This document shows positions 51,831 through 63,518 of a stretch of 64,000 nt of DNA, piece after piece. Positions within the stretch are counted from its first letter, which is position 1. Every line of letters starts with the position of its first letter. The notes beneath the pieces are model-generated. The model saw nothing but the letters and a program-made list of their open reading frames with translations. It was not told the origin of the DNA and did not search any database. The DNA is from an uncultured Albidovulum sp. (GTDB lineage: Bacteria > Pseudomonadota > Alphaproteobacteria > Rhodobacterales > Rhodobacteraceae): assembly GCA_913064775.1 (NCBI GenBank), contig CAJYAD010000001.1, positions 186,001 to 250,000 on the forward strand, written 5' to 3'. The position numbers and the translations under genes were made by a program.

Positions 51831-53486
51831 TCAGGTCTGTTCCGGCGCCTTCGTCAGCCGGGTCGACAACAGGTCGCCCGCCTGCTCGACCAGCGGATAG
51901 GCGACCTGGCAGAAGGCGGTGTTGACGGTCTTCAGGGCGCGCAGCATCTCCTGATGCAGGTTGCTGGTCTCGATGCTGGCCGTGTTGCCGCCGCGCAGGC
52001 GCGACAGATGCTGCTCTTGCAGGTGCTGCTCGGCGGTGCGGGCGCGGTCCTTTTCCTCGACCAATTGCCGCGCCCCCTCCAGATCGTTCGAGATCATCAC
52101 GTTCAGCGCCAGCCGCCCGTTCGACAGCACCCGGTCGTGGAAATCGGTCAACTCGTCCCAACCCGCGTCGGAAAACGCCAGGCCCGAGTCGTTCATCTTG
52201 CGCGCCAGATCCAGAAGGTTGGTCGAGATCTGATCCCCCGCCTCCTCGAAATTGTTGGCAAAGCTCGCGATCTCCATCGCGCGGCGCGATTGCTCGGGGG
52301 TCAGCGGGGCCTCCTGCAGGCGGGCGACGTAAAGCTTGGTCTCGAAATGCATCCGGTCGACCTCATCCTCGCTTGCCAGGATGCGCTGCACGGCGGCCTC
52401 GTCCCAGCGTCGGAACAGGCCCAGCACCGGCAGCAGCATCGATTGCACCTCTTCGCCCATGCGCAGCACCTCGCGCTGGGCATTGCCGATCGCCTGGCGC
52501 GGGTCGCTCAGCGCGCCCTCGTCAAGCGCGGTGAAGCGCGGCGCGTCGGCGCCGGCCGAGGGATCGGGGAACAGCGCCACCGTGGCGCGCACGACGGCGG
52601 GCAGAAGCGGCAGCGAAAACACCAGCACCGCGAGGTTGAAGACCAGATGCAGGTTGATCGCCTGACGCCCGTGATCGGTGCCCAGCCAGCCAAGGCCCTC
52701 GGGCCAGAGCCGCAGGATCATCAGCGCCACCACCGCGCCACCGCCGCGCAGCATCAGGTTCGCCGCCATGATCCGGCGCGTCGGCACATCGGATTTCAGG
52801 GTCAGCAGGAAGGGGATCAGTGCGCCGCCCAGGTTCGCCCCCAGCACCAGCGCCGCCGCGCCCGGCCCGGGCAGCATGCCCTGCGCGGCGAAAGTCACCA
52901 GCATCAGCACCGCCGCGACGCTGGAATGCATCACATAGGTGATCGCCGCGCCCAGCAGGAAGCTGCTGATCATGTCCGAGGCCAGATAGCGCAGCACCGT
53001 GCCCACCAGGGCGTTGTGCTGTAGCGGATCGGCCGCCTCGCGGATCAGCGAGAGCGCCAGCAAGATCAGCGCCAGCCCGACCAGAATCCGCCCCGCCTGC
53101 CGTGGTCGCCGGTCGGTGGATTTCAGGAACAGCGCCACCCCGGTGACCAGCAGCAGCGGCATCAGCCCCTGCAGCGGCGCCAGCAGGATCTGCGCCACCA
53201 CGGCGGATCCGACATCGGCCCCCAGGATCAGCGCCACCCCGGCGCTGCCGGAAAGCGATCCGGTCCCCGCGAAGGCCGCCGTCAGCACCGCCACCGCGGT
53301 CGAGCTTTGCAACAGGATCGCCGCGGCCGCCCCGGCGCCAGCGGCCGAAACCCAAGAGGAGGTGGCCCGCCGCAACAGGCTGCGCAGCGGCGACAGGAAG
53401 GCGCGCTCGACCCCGGTGCGGATCAGCCGCACCGCCCAGATCAGCAGGGCCACCGCCCCCGCGAGATTGATCAAGAACAGGGCCAA
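51831..53486 (-). CDS. Na/Pi cotransporter family protein with PhoU-like C-terminal domain
   Basis: A 551-residue inner-membrane protein. The N-terminal half has two repeats of the NptA/NaPi-II fold with QSSTAVAVLTAAFAGTG and HSSVAAVLMLVTFAAQG. The last 220 residues form a cytosolic PhoU-like helical domain. The start is a TTG at 53486 with GGAGGAC just upstream. It would take up phosphate with sodium or serve a signalling role. It is divergent from the DeoR-type regulator. Confidence 0.88.
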   Translation of the reverse strand: MALFLINLAGAVALLIWAVRLIRTGVERAFLSPLRSLLRRATSSWVSAAGAGAAAAILLQSSTAVAVLTAAFAGTGSLSGSAGVALILGADVGSAVVAQILLAPLQGLMPLLLVTGVALFLKSTDRRPRQAGRILVGLALILLALSLIREAADPLQHNALVGTVLRYLASDMISSFLLGAAITYVMHSSVAAVLMLVTFAAQGMLPGPGAAALVLGANLGGALIPFLLTLKSDVPTRRIMAANLMLRGGGAVVALMILRLWPEGLGWLGTDHGRQAINLHLVFNLAVLVFSLPLLPAVVRATVALFPDPSAGADAPRFTALDEGALSDPRQAIGNAQREVLRMGEEVQSMLLPVLGLFRRWDEAAVQRILASEDEVDRMHFETKLYVARLQEAPLTPEQSRRAMEIASFANNFEEAGDQISTNLLDLARKMNDSGLAFSDAGWDELTDFHDRVLSNGRLALNVMISNDLEGARQLVEEKDRARTAEQHLQEQHLSRLRGGNTASIETSNLHQEMLRALKTVNTAFCQVAYPLVEQAGDLLSTRLTKAPEQT

Positions 53487-53609
53487 GTCGTCCTCCGCCG
53501 CCGGGCCGCGTCCTGCCGGGGCTGCGCTTCGCCTTTGGCGCGCGCCGCTTTGCCCAGGACCGCGGCTCTTGTTGAATTACCGCACGAAACCATCACCATT
53601 TTCTTCGAT

Positions 53610-53648
53610 TGGCAACCTTTTTCGTTGCCACATAGTGGGGTATCCCAC
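53610..53648. promoter_or_regulatory. Two adjacent dyads upstream of the DeoR-type gene
   Basis: TGGCAAC (53610-53616) pairs with GTTGCCA (53624-53630), and GTGGG-GTAT-CCCAC spans 53635-53648. They lie in an AT-rich stretch 40-80 bases before the regulator start and between divergent genes, a good place for an autoregulatory operator. DeoR/GlpR operators are often such dyads. Confidence 0.5.
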
Positions 53649-53689
53649 AAATTGGTCGGGAAATCGAAGGCCCGACAAAAGGAGAGCCC

Positions 53690-54481
53690 GTGCAGAAGAC
53701 CAAGGCGGCCGCCCCGCGCCTGCGCAAATCCGAGCGCCGCGAGCAGATCGTGGCCGATCTGCGCCTGCAGCCCCACGTCCGGGTCGGCGAGCTGGCCGAG
53801 CGCTTCGGTGTCTCGACCGAGACGGTGCGGCGCGATTTCGACGCCTTGGCGCGCAAGGGGCTGGTGACGCGCGCCCTCGGCGGCGCCTCGGCGCCCAGCC
53901 CCGGCACGGCGCCCACGCTGGATGAGCGCAGCCGCGCCCGCACCCGGGAACGCGAGCGCATCGGGCGTCTGGCCGCCGGCCTGGTTCAGCCGGGCGAGAC
54001 GCTGATGATCGATTCCGGTTCGACCACGCTACAGGTGGCGCGCTTTCTGTCCTTCGCCGGCACCCGATGCACGGCGATCACCAATTCGCTGCATGTGGCG
54101 ATGACGCTGGGCCAAAGCGGCGCGGCGAAGGTGATCCTGTGCCCCGGCACCTATCTGGCGACCGAGGCCGCCGTGGTCGGCGAAGAGACCGCCGATTTCC
54201 TGCGCCGCTACCGGGTGCAGCGCTGCTTTGTCGGGGCGACGGCGCTGCTGCCCTCGGGCCCGATGGAGACGGTCGAGGGTTATGCCGGGGTCAAGCGCAC
54301 GATGCTGGCCCAGTCCGAGTCCCGCCATCTGGTGATCGACAGCGACAAGTTCGGCCGCAGCGGATTTGCGCATCTGGGGCCGCTGGAGGTCTTCGATTCC
54401 CTCATCACCGACCGCGCCCCGCCCGAGGATCTGGCCCGCGCCCTGGCCGAGGCGGGCGTCGCGATCCGCGTGGCCGACTAG
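53690..54481 (+). CDS. DeoR/GlpR-family transcriptional regulator
   Basis: A 263-residue sugar-metabolism regulator. The N-terminal helix-turn-helix is RREQIVADLRLQPHVRVGELAERFGVSTETVRRDFDALARKGLVTRALGG, and the C-terminal sensor domain has MIDSGSTTLQVARFL, ITNSLHVAM and RHLVIDSDKFGRSGFAHL, typical for binding a phosphorylated sugar. The GTG at 53690 has AAAGGAGAG upstream. It ends 31 bases from the convergent cbbR stop. A sugar-phosphate signal relevant to the nearby Calvin-cycle genes is possible but not shown. Confidence 0.88.
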   Translation: MQKTKAAAPRLRKSERREQIVADLRLQPHVRVGELAERFGVSTETVRRDFDALARKGLVTRALGGASAPSPGTAPTLDERSRARTRERERIGRLAAGLVQPGETLMIDSGSTTLQVARFLSFAGTRCTAITNSLHVAMTLGQSGAAKVILCPGTYLATEAAVVGEETADFLRRYRVQRCFVGATALLPSGPMETVEGYAGVKRTMLAQSESRHLVIDSDKFGRSGFAHLGPLEVFDSLITDRAPPEDLARALAEAGVAIRVAD

Positions 54482-54512
54482 CGCCGGGCCGGGGGGGCAC
54501 GGACAGGGGGGG

Positions 54513-55451
54513 TCAGAAGACGCCGGGCAGCCGTGGCAGCAATTCGTCCGCGCGCGCGACCAGCCAGTCATGCACCCGGGCCGCGGCGGGGCGCAGGGGC
54601 TCGGCCCCGCCGTGCAGCAAGAACCACTGGCGCACCAGCGGCGTGCCCTGCACATCCAGGATCGCCAGCCGGCCATCCATCACCTCCTGCACCACCGTAT
54701 GGGCCGAGATCAGCGCGATCCCCAGACCGCTCATCACCGCCTGCTTGATGGTCTCGTTCGAATCCATGACGATGGTGTCCTGACGCAGCCGCGCCGGCAG
54801 CTCGGTCAGGAAGCGGATCGCCAGCGCCCGGGTGCCAGAGCCTTCCTCGCGCAGCAGGAACCGGTGCTGGACAAGTTCCTCCAGCAGCGGCCCCCCGGCT
54901 TCGGTGATCGGATGGCCGGGGGCGGCGACGATGACATGGGGATGCGGGCCCAGCGTGACGGCCTCGACCAGCGGCTCGCGCGGCGGGCGGCCCATGATGC
55001 ACAGGTCGAACTCGCCCCGCGCCAGCGCCGCGATGGTGGCCTGGCGGTTGGCGATCTTCAGGGTGATCTGAAGTTCCGGCATGTCGGTCTGCAGCCGCGC
55101 GACGATGTGCGGTGCGAAATATTTCGCCGTGCTCACCGCGCCCAGCACCACCGTTCCGGTCAGGCCCGCGCCGATATCGTCGATCTCGGCCAGCGCGCGT
55201 TCCAGGATCGCCCGGATCCGTTCATGGGCGGCCAGCAGCACCGCGCCCTCGGGCGTCGGGGAATTCTTGCGCCGCCCCTGATGGGCCAGCAGATCAATGC
55301 CCAAGGCCTCCTGCAGGGTGCGCAGCTGGCTGTGCACCGCCGGCCCGGTCAGGCCCAGGGTCTTCGCCGCCGTCACGATGTTGTCCGAGGCCGCGACCTC
55401 GGACAGCGCGCGCAGTTGCTTGAGGGTGATCCGATCCAGCTTGGATGACAA
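54513..55451 (-). CDS. cbbR: LysR-family regulator of the Calvin-cycle operon (CbbR)
   Basis: A 312-residue LysR activator. The winged helix reads LKQLRALSEVAASDNIVTAAKTLGLTGPAVHSQLRTLQEALG, and the effector domain carries the CbbR-like LKIANRQATIAALARGEFDLCIMGRPP and FLLREEGSGTRALAIRFL. It is divergent from cbbF with only 92 bases between the starts. CbbR proteins respond to RuBP, NADPH or related metabolites. The start is read as TTG at 55451 with a weak AAG-type site, because no ATG lies nearby in frame. Confidence 0.9.
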   Translation of the reverse strand: MSSKLDRITLKQLRALSEVAASDNIVTAAKTLGLTGPAVHSQLRTLQEALGIDLLAHQGRRKNSPTPEGAVLLAAHERIRAILERALAEIDDIGAGLTGTVVLGAVSTAKYFAPHIVARLQTDMPELQITLKIANRQATIAALARGEFDLCIMGRPPREPLVEAVTLGPHPHVIVAAPGHPITEAGGPLLEELVQHRFLLREEGSGTRALAIRFLTELPARLRQDTIVMDSNETIKQAVMSGLGIALISAHTVVQEVMDGRLAILDVQGTPLVRQWFLLHGGAEPLRPAAARVHDWLVARADELLPRLPGVF

Positions 55452-55543
55452 TTTTTCTTACACTCACGTTCAAAAAACGAAATTGTTTTATCACTCTGGA
55501 TCGCCAAGATCAACGGCAATGAAGGGGATGGGAGGCCCCGCCG
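55452..55543 (+). promoter_or_regulatory. cbbR-cbbF divergent promoter with LysR-type site
   Basis: A short region, strongly AT-rich from 55450 to 55495. TTC-N7-GAA at 55469-55481 is a T-N11-A dyad of the LysR type, and TTACACTCACG and TTTTATCACT flank it. It is the expected CbbR binding and promoter region. GGGAGG at about 55530 serves cbbF. Confidence 0.65.
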
Positions 55544-56548
55544 ATGATGCCGAAACTGGCGCAATCTCAACCGCAGATACCGCAAGACCTGGCGCCCGTG
55601 ATCGGGGCGCTGTGCAAGGTCGCGGCCGAGCTGTCGCATCTGATCTCACGCGGGGCGCTGGGCGGCCGGCTGGGTGCGAATGTCGGCGAGAACACCGATG
55701 GCGACATGCAAAAGGCGCTGGATGTGCTGGCGGATGAGGCCTTCTTTGCCGCGCTGCACGGCACCGGGCTGCGCTGGTATGCTTCCGAGGAACGCGATGC
55801 GGTGGCACCGCTGGACCCGGGCGGGGCGCTGGCGCTGGCGATCGACCCGCTGGACGGATCCTCGAACATCGACGTGAACGTCTCGATCGGTACGATCTTC
55901 GCGATTCAGCCGGCACTGGACGATGCCGACGCCACCTTCCTGCGCGACGGCCATGCGCTGCGGGCCTCGGGCTATTTCATCTACGGCCCGCAAACCGCGC
56001 TGGTGATGACCTGCGGTGCCGGTATTCGCCGCTTCGTGCTGGACCACGACAGCGGCCGGTTCGAGGAGACGCCGGATATCCCCTCGATCCCCGAGGGGGC
56101 CAGCGAATTCGCCATCAACGCCTCGAACTACCGCCACTGGTCGAAGCCGATCCGCGCCTATATCGACGATTGCCTCGCCGGGGCGGACGGGCCGCGCGGC
56201 AAGAATTTCAATATGCGCTGGGTCGCCTCGCTGGTGGCCGAAACCCACCGCATCATGTCGCGCGGCGGCATCTTCCTGTACCCCGCGGATCAGCGCGCGG
56301 GCTATGCCCAGGGCCGGCTGCGGCTGGTCTATGAATGCCTGCCGATCGCCTTCCTGATCGAACAGGCGGGCGGCAAGGCCACGACCGGCACCCGCCGCAT
56401 CCTCGACTGCGTCCCCGACCATCTGCACGCCCGCGCGCCCTTCGTCTTCGGCACCGCCGACAAGGTCGATCGCGTGACCTCTTACCACGATCTGCCGGAA
56501 CAGGAGGTCTCGGCGCTGTTCGGCAACCGTGGCCTGTTCCGCGCCTGA
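55544..56548 (+). CDS. cbbF: Class I fructose-1,6-bisphosphatase
   Basis: A 334-residue Mg-dependent phosphatase that returns fructose 1,6-bisphosphate (and often sedoheptulose 1,7-bisphosphate) to the Calvin cycle. The metal-binding [24 protein letters not shown] is intact, along with SSEE-like WYASEERD, and the sugar-phosphate site [15 protein letters not shown] and [14 protein letters not shown]. First gene of the cbb operon, with a ribosome site GGGAGG. The cbbP start follows the stop by 15 bases. Confidence 0.95.
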   Translation: MMPKLAQSQPQIPQDLAPVIGALCKVAAELSHLISRGALGGRLGANVGENTDGDMQKALDVLADEAFFAALHGTGLRWYASEERDAVAPLDPGGALALAIDPLDGSSNIDVNVSIGTIFAIQPALDDADATFLRDGHALRASGYFIYGPQTALVMTCGAGIRRFVLDHDSGRFEETPDIPSIPEGASEFAINASNYRHWSKPIRAYIDDCLAGADGPRGKNFNMRWVASLVAETHRIMSRGGIFLYPADQRAGYAQGRLRLVYECLPIAFLIEQAGGKATTGTRRILDCVPDHLHARAPFVFGTADKVDRVTSYHDLPEQEVSALFGNRGLFRA

Positions 56549-56563
56549 GACGAAAGAAGAGCA

Positions 56564-57436
56564 ATGTCGCAAAAGCATCCCATCATCTCGGTCACCGGCT
56601 CTTCCGGGGCGGGCACGACGACGGTCAAGTCGACCTTCGACCAGATCTTCCGCCGCGAGGGCATCCGCCCGGTGTCGATCGAGGGCGACGCCTTCCACCG
56701 TTTCAACCGCGCCGACATGAAGGCCCAGCTGGAAAGCCGCCTGGCCGCCGGCGACGCGACCTTCAGCCATTTCAGCTATGAGGCGAATGAGCTGGGCAAG
56801 CTGCAAGAGGTGTTCGCCTCTTACGCCGAGACCGGCACCGGCGAGACCCGCCATTACATCCATGACGGGGCCGAATCCGCCCGCCACAAGACGCCGGCGG
56901 GCCATTTCACCGATTGGAAGCCGTTCGAGGAGGGATCCGACCTTCTGTTCTATGAGGGGCTGCACGGCGCGGTGGTCAACGACGATGTCGATCTGGCGGC
57001 GCTGGCGGATCTGAAGATCGGGGTGGTGCCGGTCATCAACCTTGAATGGATCCAGAAGATCCACCGCGACAAGACCAGCCGCGGCTATTCGACCGAGGCG
57101 GTGACCGATGTCATCCTGCGCCGCATGCATGCCTATGTGCATTGCATCAGCCCGCAGTTTTCCCAGACCGACATCAATTTCCAGCGGGTGCCGGTGGTCG
57201 ATACCTCGAACCCGTTCATCGCGCGCTGGATCCCGACGCCGGACGAAAGCCTTGTGGTGATCCGCTTCAAGAACCCGCGCGGCATCGATTTTCCCTACCT
57301 CAACTCGATGATCCACGGCAGCTGGATGACCCGCGCCAATTCGCTGGTGATCCCCGGCGGCAAGATGGACCTCGCCATGCAGCTGATCTTCACGCCGATG
57401 ATCCTGCGGCTGGTCAGTGAATCGAAACGCGCCTGA
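56564..57436 (+). CDS. cbbP: Phosphoribulokinase
   Basis: A 290-residue kinase that phosphorylates ribulose 5-phosphate to ribulose 1,5-bisphosphate, the CO2 acceptor. The P-loop [11 protein letters not shown] is at residues 12-22, and [20 protein letters not shown] and the metal/substrate region [16 protein letters not shown] follow. The octameric proteobacterial type is about 290 residues, as here. Second gene of the operon, with 11 bases to cbbT. Confidence 0.97.
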   Translation: MSQKHPIISVTGSSGAGTTTVKSTFDQIFRREGIRPVSIEGDAFHRFNRADMKAQLESRLAAGDATFSHFSYEANELGKLQEVFASYAETGTGETRHYIHDGAESARHKTPAGHFTDWKPFEEGSDLLFYEGLHGAVVNDDVDLAALADLKIGVVPVINLEWIQKIHRDKTSRGYSTEAVTDVILRRMHAYVHCISPQFSQTDINFQRVPVVDTSNPFIARWIPTPDESLVVIRFKNPRGIDFPYLNSMIHGSWMTRANSLVIPGGKMDLAMQLIFTPMILRLVSESKRA

Positions 57437-57447
57437 GGAGGCATGCC

Positions 57448-59445
57448 ATGACCATCCAGACCAAGGTGAAATTCGACGAAAAGCTGATGGCCACCGCGAT
57501 CCGCGTGCTGGCGATGGACGCGGTCGAGGCGGCAAATTCGGGCCATCCGGGCGCGCCGATGGGGCTGGCCGATGTGGCGACGGTGCTGTTCAACCGCTAC
57601 CTCAACGTTGACCCCGCCGCCCCCGGCTGGCCCGACCGCGACCGCTTCGTGATGAGCGCGGGCCATGGGTCCATGCTGGTCTATGCGGTCCACCACCTGC
57701 TGGGCTACGACGATATGGGCGCCGATCAACTGCGCGCCTTCCGCCAGCTTGGCGCGCGCACCGCGGGGCATCCCGAATACGGCCATGCGCAGGGGATCGA
57801 GACCACCACCGGGCCGCTGGGGCAGGGCATCGCCACCGCCGTGGGCATGGCGCTGGCCGAGCGGATGCAGAACGCCCGGTTCGGCGACGATCTGGTCGAT
57901 CACTGGACCTATGTGCTGGCCGGCGACGGCTGCCTGATGGAGGGGATCAGCCATGAGGCGATCGACCTCGCGGGCCATCTGCGCCTTGGCCGGCTGGTGC
58001 TGTTCTGGGACGACAACGGCATCACCATCGACGGCGGGACCGAGCTTTCGACCTCGACCGATCAGCGCGCGCGGTTTGGCGCGGCGGGCTGGCATGTGCA
58101 GGGCGTCGACGGCCATGACGCGGAGGCCATCGCCCGGGCGATCGAGGCCGCGCGCGGCGATCCCCGCCCTTCGCTGATCGCCTGCAAGACGGTGATCGGC
58201 AAGGGCGCGCCGACTATGGCCGGCAGCCACAAGGTGCACGGCGCGCCGCTGGGGGCCGAAGAGATCGCCGCGGCGCGCGCCGCCCTTGGCTGGCCGCATC
58301 CGCCCTTCGAGGTGCCCGATCAGGTGCGCGCGGGCTGGGCCCATGTGGCCCGGCGCGGCGCCGCCCGCCGCACCGCCTGGGAGGCGCGCAAAGCCGCCAG
58401 CCCGCAGGCCGCCGCCTTCGACACCAGCCTTTCCGCCCCCGATCAGGCCGCGCTGGCGGCCGCGATGACCGCCCACAAGGCCCGGCTGTCGGATCAGATG
58501 CCCCGGATCGCCACCCGCAAGGCCTCGGAACTGGCGTTGGAGGTGGTGAACGCGGTGCTGCCCAACAGCATCGGCGGCTCGGCCGATCTGACCGGATCGA
58601 ACAACACCCGTACGGCCGGCATGCGCCCGGTTACCCGCGACGATTACGCCGGCAATTACATCCATTACGGCATTCGCGAACATGGCATGGCGGCGGCGAT
58701 GAACGGCATCGCGCTGCATGGCGGCTTCTTTCCCTATGGCGGCACCTTCCTGGCCTTCGCCGATTACTGCCGCCCGGCGATCCGGCTGTCGGCGCTGATG
58801 AGGGTGCCGGTCACCTATGTGATGACCCACGATTCCATTGGACTTGGCGAAGACGGCCCCACCCATCAGCCGGTCGAAACCCTGGCCTCGCTGCGCGCCA
58901 TGCCGAACCTGACGGTGATCCGCCCCGCCGACGCGGTCGAAACCGCCGAGGCCTGGCAGATCGCCGCCGCCGCGACCGCGACGCCGACGCTTTTGTGCCT
59001 GTCGCGGCAGAACCTGCCGCTGGTGCGCACAAGGCACTCGGCCGAGAACCTGACGGCCCGCGGCGCCTATATCCTGCGCGGGGTTCAGGGCGCGCGCGAC
59101 GTGACGCTGATCGCCACCGGATCCGAGGTGGAAATCGCCCTTGCCGCCGCCGACCTTCTGGCCGCGGAGGGGCTGCGCGCCGTCGTCGTCTCGGCCCCCT
59201 CGTTTGAGCTGTTCGCGGCCCAGCCCGCCGAATACCGCGTCGCCGTGCTGGGCTGCGCGCCGCGCATCGGCATCGAGGCTGCGATCCGTCAGGGGTGGGA
59301 GCTGTTTCTTGAACGCGGCGACGCCTTCGTCGGCATGACCGGCTTCGGCGCCTCGGCCCCGGCGCCCGAGCTTTACCGCCATTTCGGCATCACCGCCAAG
59401 GCCGTCGCGGCCCTGGCCAAGACACGCATAGAAGGGAGGTCCTGA
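57448..59445 (+). CDS. cbbT: Transketolase
   Basis: A 665-residue thiamine diphosphate enzyme that moves two-carbon units in Calvin-cycle regeneration. The TPP motif [23 protein letters not shown], the N-terminal [21 protein letters not shown], the [20 protein letters not shown] loop and the C-terminal [24 protein letters not shown] are all present. GAGGAGG precedes the ATG. Its stop overlaps the cbbA start in TGATG, so the two are translationally coupled. Confidence 0.97.
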   Translation: MTIQTKVKFDEKLMATAIRVLAMDAVEAANSGHPGAPMGLADVATVLFNRYLNVDPAAPGWPDRDRFVMSAGHGSMLVYAVHHLLGYDDMGADQLRAFRQLGARTAGHPEYGHAQGIETTTGPLGQGIATAVGMALAERMQNARFGDDLVDHWTYVLAGDGCLMEGISHEAIDLAGHLRLGRLVLFWDDNGITIDGGTELSTSTDQRARFGAAGWHVQGVDGHDAEAIARAIEAARGDPRPSLIACKTVIGKGAPTMAGSHKVHGAPLGAEEIAAARAALGWPHPPFEVPDQVRAGWAHVARRGAARRTAWEARKAASPQAAAFDTSLSAPDQAALAAAMTAHKARLSDQMPRIATRKASELALEVVNAVLPNSIGGSADLTGSNNTRTAGMRPVTRDDYAGNYIHYGIREHGMAAAMNGIALHGGFFPYGGTFLAFADYCRPAIRLSALMRVPVTYVMTHDSIGLGEDGPTHQPVETLASLRAMPNLTVIRPADAVETAEAWQIAAAATATPTLLCLSRQNLPLVRTRHSAENLTARGAYILRGVQGARDVTLIATGSEVEIALAAADLLAAEGLRAVVVSAPSFELFAAQPAEYRVAVLGCAPRIGIEAAIRQGWELFLERGDAFVGMTGFGASAPAPELYRHFGITAKAVAALAKTRIEGRS

Positions 59446-60524
59446 TGGCCCTGATCACGCTTCGGCAATTGCTGGATCACGCCGCCGAGAATGGCTACGG
59501 CGTTCCGGCCTTCAACATCAACAACATGGAACAGGGTCTGGCGATCCTGCGCGCGGCGGCAGCGACCGATGCGCCGGTGATCTTGCAGGCCAGCCGCGGC
59601 GCGCGTTCCTACGCCGGCGACGTGATGCTGCGCCACATCGTTCAGGCCCTGGCCGAGATGTTCCCCGAGATCCCGATCGTCCTGCATCAGGACCACGGCA
59701 ACAATGACGCGACCTGCCTGTCGGCGATCCGCCACGGCTTTACCAGCGTGATGATGGACGGCTCGCTTGAAGAGGACATGAAGACCCCGGCCTCCTATGG
59801 CTACAACGTCGAGATCACCCGCCGCGTCAGCGCCGCCGCCCATGCCGTCGGCGCCTCGGTCGAGGGCGAGCTGGGCGTGCTGGGCAGCCTCGAGACCGGC
59901 GAGGCGGGGGAAGAGGACGGCTCGGGCGCGGAAGGCAAGCTGTCGCGCGAGCAGCTGCTGACCGACCCCGATCAGGCCGCCGATTTCGTGGCGCGCACCA
60001 AATGCGATGCGCTGGCGATCGCCTGCGGCACCAGCCACGGCGCCTACAAGTTCAGCCGCAAGCCCGACGGCGAGATCCTGGCGATGACCACCATCGCGCG
60101 GATCCATGAAAAGCTGCCCGACACGCATCTGGTGATGCACGGCTCTTCCAGCGTGCCGCAGGCGCTGCAGGATCTGATCAACGCCCATGGCGGCATCATG
60201 CCCCAGACCTACGGCGTGCCGGTCGAAGAGATCGAGAAGGGCATCCGCATGGGGGTGCGCAAGGTCAATATCGACACCGATTGCCGGATGGCGATGACCG
60301 GCCAGTTCCGCAAGATCGCCACCGAAAACCCCGCCGAATTCGATCCCCGGAAATTCATGATCCCGGCGATGAAGGAACTCGAAGACCTGTGCCGCGACCG
60401 TTTTCAGCGGTTCGGCACCGCCGGACAGGCCGGCAAGATCAGACCCATCCCGATGGACGAGATGGCCAAGCGCTACGCCAGTGGCGCGCTCGACCCGCAG
60501 ATCGCCGCCGCCCAGGCCGCCTGA
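59445..60524 (+). CDS. cbbA: Class II fructose-bisphosphate aldolase
   Basis: A 359-residue zinc aldolase that joins triose phosphates into fructose (or sedoheptulose) bisphosphate. [15 protein letters not shown], the zinc site [31 protein letters not shown] and [16 protein letters not shown] are standard. The Calvin-cycle type of this length is expected in this operon. GGGAGG lies just before the overlapped start. It is followed by a 24-base gap and cbbL. Confidence 0.96.
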   Translation: MALITLRQLLDHAAENGYGVPAFNINNMEQGLAILRAAAATDAPVILQASRGARSYAGDVMLRHIVQALAEMFPEIPIVLHQDHGNNDATCLSAIRHGFTSVMMDGSLEEDMKTPASYGYNVEITRRVSAAAHAVGASVEGELGVLGSLETGEAGEEDGSGAEGKLSREQLLTDPDQAADFVARTKCDALAIACGTSHGAYKFSRKPDGEILAMTTIARIHEKLPDTHLVMHGSSSVPQALQDLINAHGGIMPQTYGVPVEEIEKGIRMGVRKVNIDTDCRMAMTGQFRKIATENPAEFDPRKFMIPAMKELEDLCRDRFQRFGTAGQAGKIRPIPMDEMAKRYASGALDPQIAAAQAA

Positions 60525-62012
<1,488 letters not shown>

Positions 62013-62035
62013 CAACAGCTTACGGGAGAAATTTC

Positions 62036-62455
62036 ATGCGACTTCGCCAAGGACAATACAGCTTCCTGCCCGATCTTTCGGACGACGACATCCGCGTGCA
62101 GGCGCAATATGCGATCGACAAGGGCTGGGCGGTCAGCGTCGAATATACCGACGACCCGCATCCAAGGAATTCCTTCTGGGAGATGTGGGGCCATCCGATG
62201 TTCGACACCCCCGACGCCGCCGCCCTGGTCTATGAGGTGAACGAATGCCGCAAGGCGCACGGCGCCAAATACATCCGCGTGCTGGCCTTCGATGCCAGTG
62301 CCGGCTGGGAATCGATCCGCATGAGCTTCATCGTCAACCGCCCCGCCGAGGAACCCGGTTTCCGCCTCGTGCGTCAGGAGGGCGAGGGGCGGATGATCCG
62401 CTACACCATTGAAAGCTATGCGACGCGCGAACCCGAAGGCGCGCGCTACGCCTGA
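62036..62455 (+). CDS. cbbS: RuBisCO small subunit, form IC
   Basis: A 139-residue small subunit with the red-type C-terminal beta-hairpin extension of about 30 residues (from GFRLVRQEG onward), which replaces the loop of green-type proteins and lines the central channel of the L8S8 assembly. MRLRQGQYSFLPDLSDDDI and the EYTDDPHPRNSFWEMWGHPMFD block are characteristic. GGGAG lies before the ATG. A GC hairpin follows before cbbX. Confidence 0.98.
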   Translation: MRLRQGQYSFLPDLSDDDIRVQAQYAIDKGWAVSVEYTDDPHPRNSFWEMWGHPMFDTPDAAALVYEVNECRKAHGAKYIRVLAFDASAGWESIRMSFIVNRPAEEPGFRLVRQEGEGRMIRYTIESYATREPEGARYA

Positions 62456-62460
62456 CGCCC

Positions 62461-62490
62461 GCCCCCCCTGCCGGTCACGGCGCGGGGGGC
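62461..62490 (+). promoter_or_regulatory. GC hairpin between cbbS and cbbX
   Basis: GCCCCCC (62461-62467) pairs with GGGGGGC (62484-62490) around a 16-base spacer, starting 6 bases after the cbbS stop and ending before the cbbX ribosome site. No T tract follows, so it is more likely an mRNA-stability or attenuation element that keeps cbbLS expression above cbbX than a full terminator. Confidence 0.55.
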
Positions 62491-62524
62491 GAACCGCCCA
62501 GCCAGCATGTCACGGAGCGCGAAG

Positions 62525-63478
62525 ATGACCACCGAGCCCGCAGCCCCCCAGACCGGCCCCCAGACCGCCCCCCAGACCGTCGATCTTGCCGCCGCATATG
62601 AGGCAAGCGGCGTGCGCGAGGTGTTGAAGGAGCTGGACGACACCATGATCGGCCTCGCCCCGGTCAAGCAGCGCATCCGCGAGACGGCGTCGCTGTTGCT
62701 GGTCGATCAGGCGCGGCGGCAGCTGGGTCTGGCGACCGAGACGCCGACATTGCACATGAGCTTCACCGGCAACCCCGGCACCGGCAAGACCACCGTGGCG
62801 CTGAAGATGGCGGATCTGCTGCACCGGCTGGGCTATGTGCGCAAGGGCCATCTGGTGACGGTGACGCGCGACGATCTGGTCGGCCAATACATCGGCCACA
62901 CCGCGCCGAAGACCAAGGAGGTGCTGAAGAAGGCGATGGGCGGGGTTTTGTTCATCGACGAGGCCTATTACCTTTACCGTCCTGAAAACGAACGCGATTA
63001 CGGGCAGGAGGCGATCGAGATCCTGTTGCAGGTGATGGAAAACAACCGCGACGATCTGGTGGTGATCCTGGCCGGATATGCCGACCGGATGGACCGTTTC
63101 TTCGACTCGAACCCCGGGTTCCGGTCGCGCATCGCGCATCACATCGAATTCCCCGACTACAGCAACGAGGAACTTCTGAAGATCGCGGACGTCATGCTGA
63201 CCGAGCAGAATTACACGCTCGACCCGGCGGCGCGGACGGCCATGGCGGATTATATCGCCGCGCGGCGCGGCCAGCCGCATTTCGCCAACGCCCGCTCGAT
63301 CCGCAACGCGCTGGACCGCGCGCGCCTGCGTCAGGCCAACCGGCTGTTCAACGAGGCCGCGGGCCCGCTTGACGGGACGGCGCTGTCGACCATCGCGGGG
63401 GCCGACATCCTCGCCAGCCGGGTGTTTCGCGGCGGGCTTGATGTGGACCGCAAGCCGGCGAAGGAGGCCGCCGAATGA
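62525..63478 (+). CDS. cbbX: RuBisCO activase CbbX (AAA+ protein)
   Basis: A 317-residue AAA+ hexamer that removes inhibitory sugar phosphates from red-type RuBisCO by pulling on the CbbL C-terminus. Walker A GNPGTGKT (residues 82-89), Walker B LFIDEA (142-147), the pore loop [12 protein letters not shown] and the sensor-2 region [19 protein letters not shown] are intact. The N-terminus has a small tandem [10 protein letters not shown] repeat. The ATG at 62525 is chosen over one six codons upstream because GGAG lies between them. Confidence 0.97.
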   Translation: MTTEPAAPQTGPQTAPQTVDLAAAYEASGVREVLKELDDTMIGLAPVKQRIRETASLLLVDQARRQLGLATETPTLHMSFTGNPGTGKTTVALKMADLLHRLGYVRKGHLVTVTRDDLVGQYIGHTAPKTKEVLKKAMGGVLFIDEAYYLYRPENERDYGQEAIEILLQVMENNRDDLVVILAGYADRMDRFFDSNPGFRSRIAHHIEFPDYSNEELLKIADVMLTEQNYTLDPAARTAMADYIAARRGQPHFANARSIRNALDRARLRQANRLFNEAAGPLDGTALSTIAGADILASRVFRGGLDVDRKPAKEAAE

Positions 63479-63518
63479 TGCGACCCGCCGCCTGACCCGC
63501 CGCCTGAAAGGAAAGCCC

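Noticed and set aside
55646-59382. Two long minus-strand frames (629 and 695 residues) over cbbF, cbbP and cbbT
   Set aside because: Both are antisense to a conserved operon with full catalytic motifs; the translations are His/Gly/Arg-rich.
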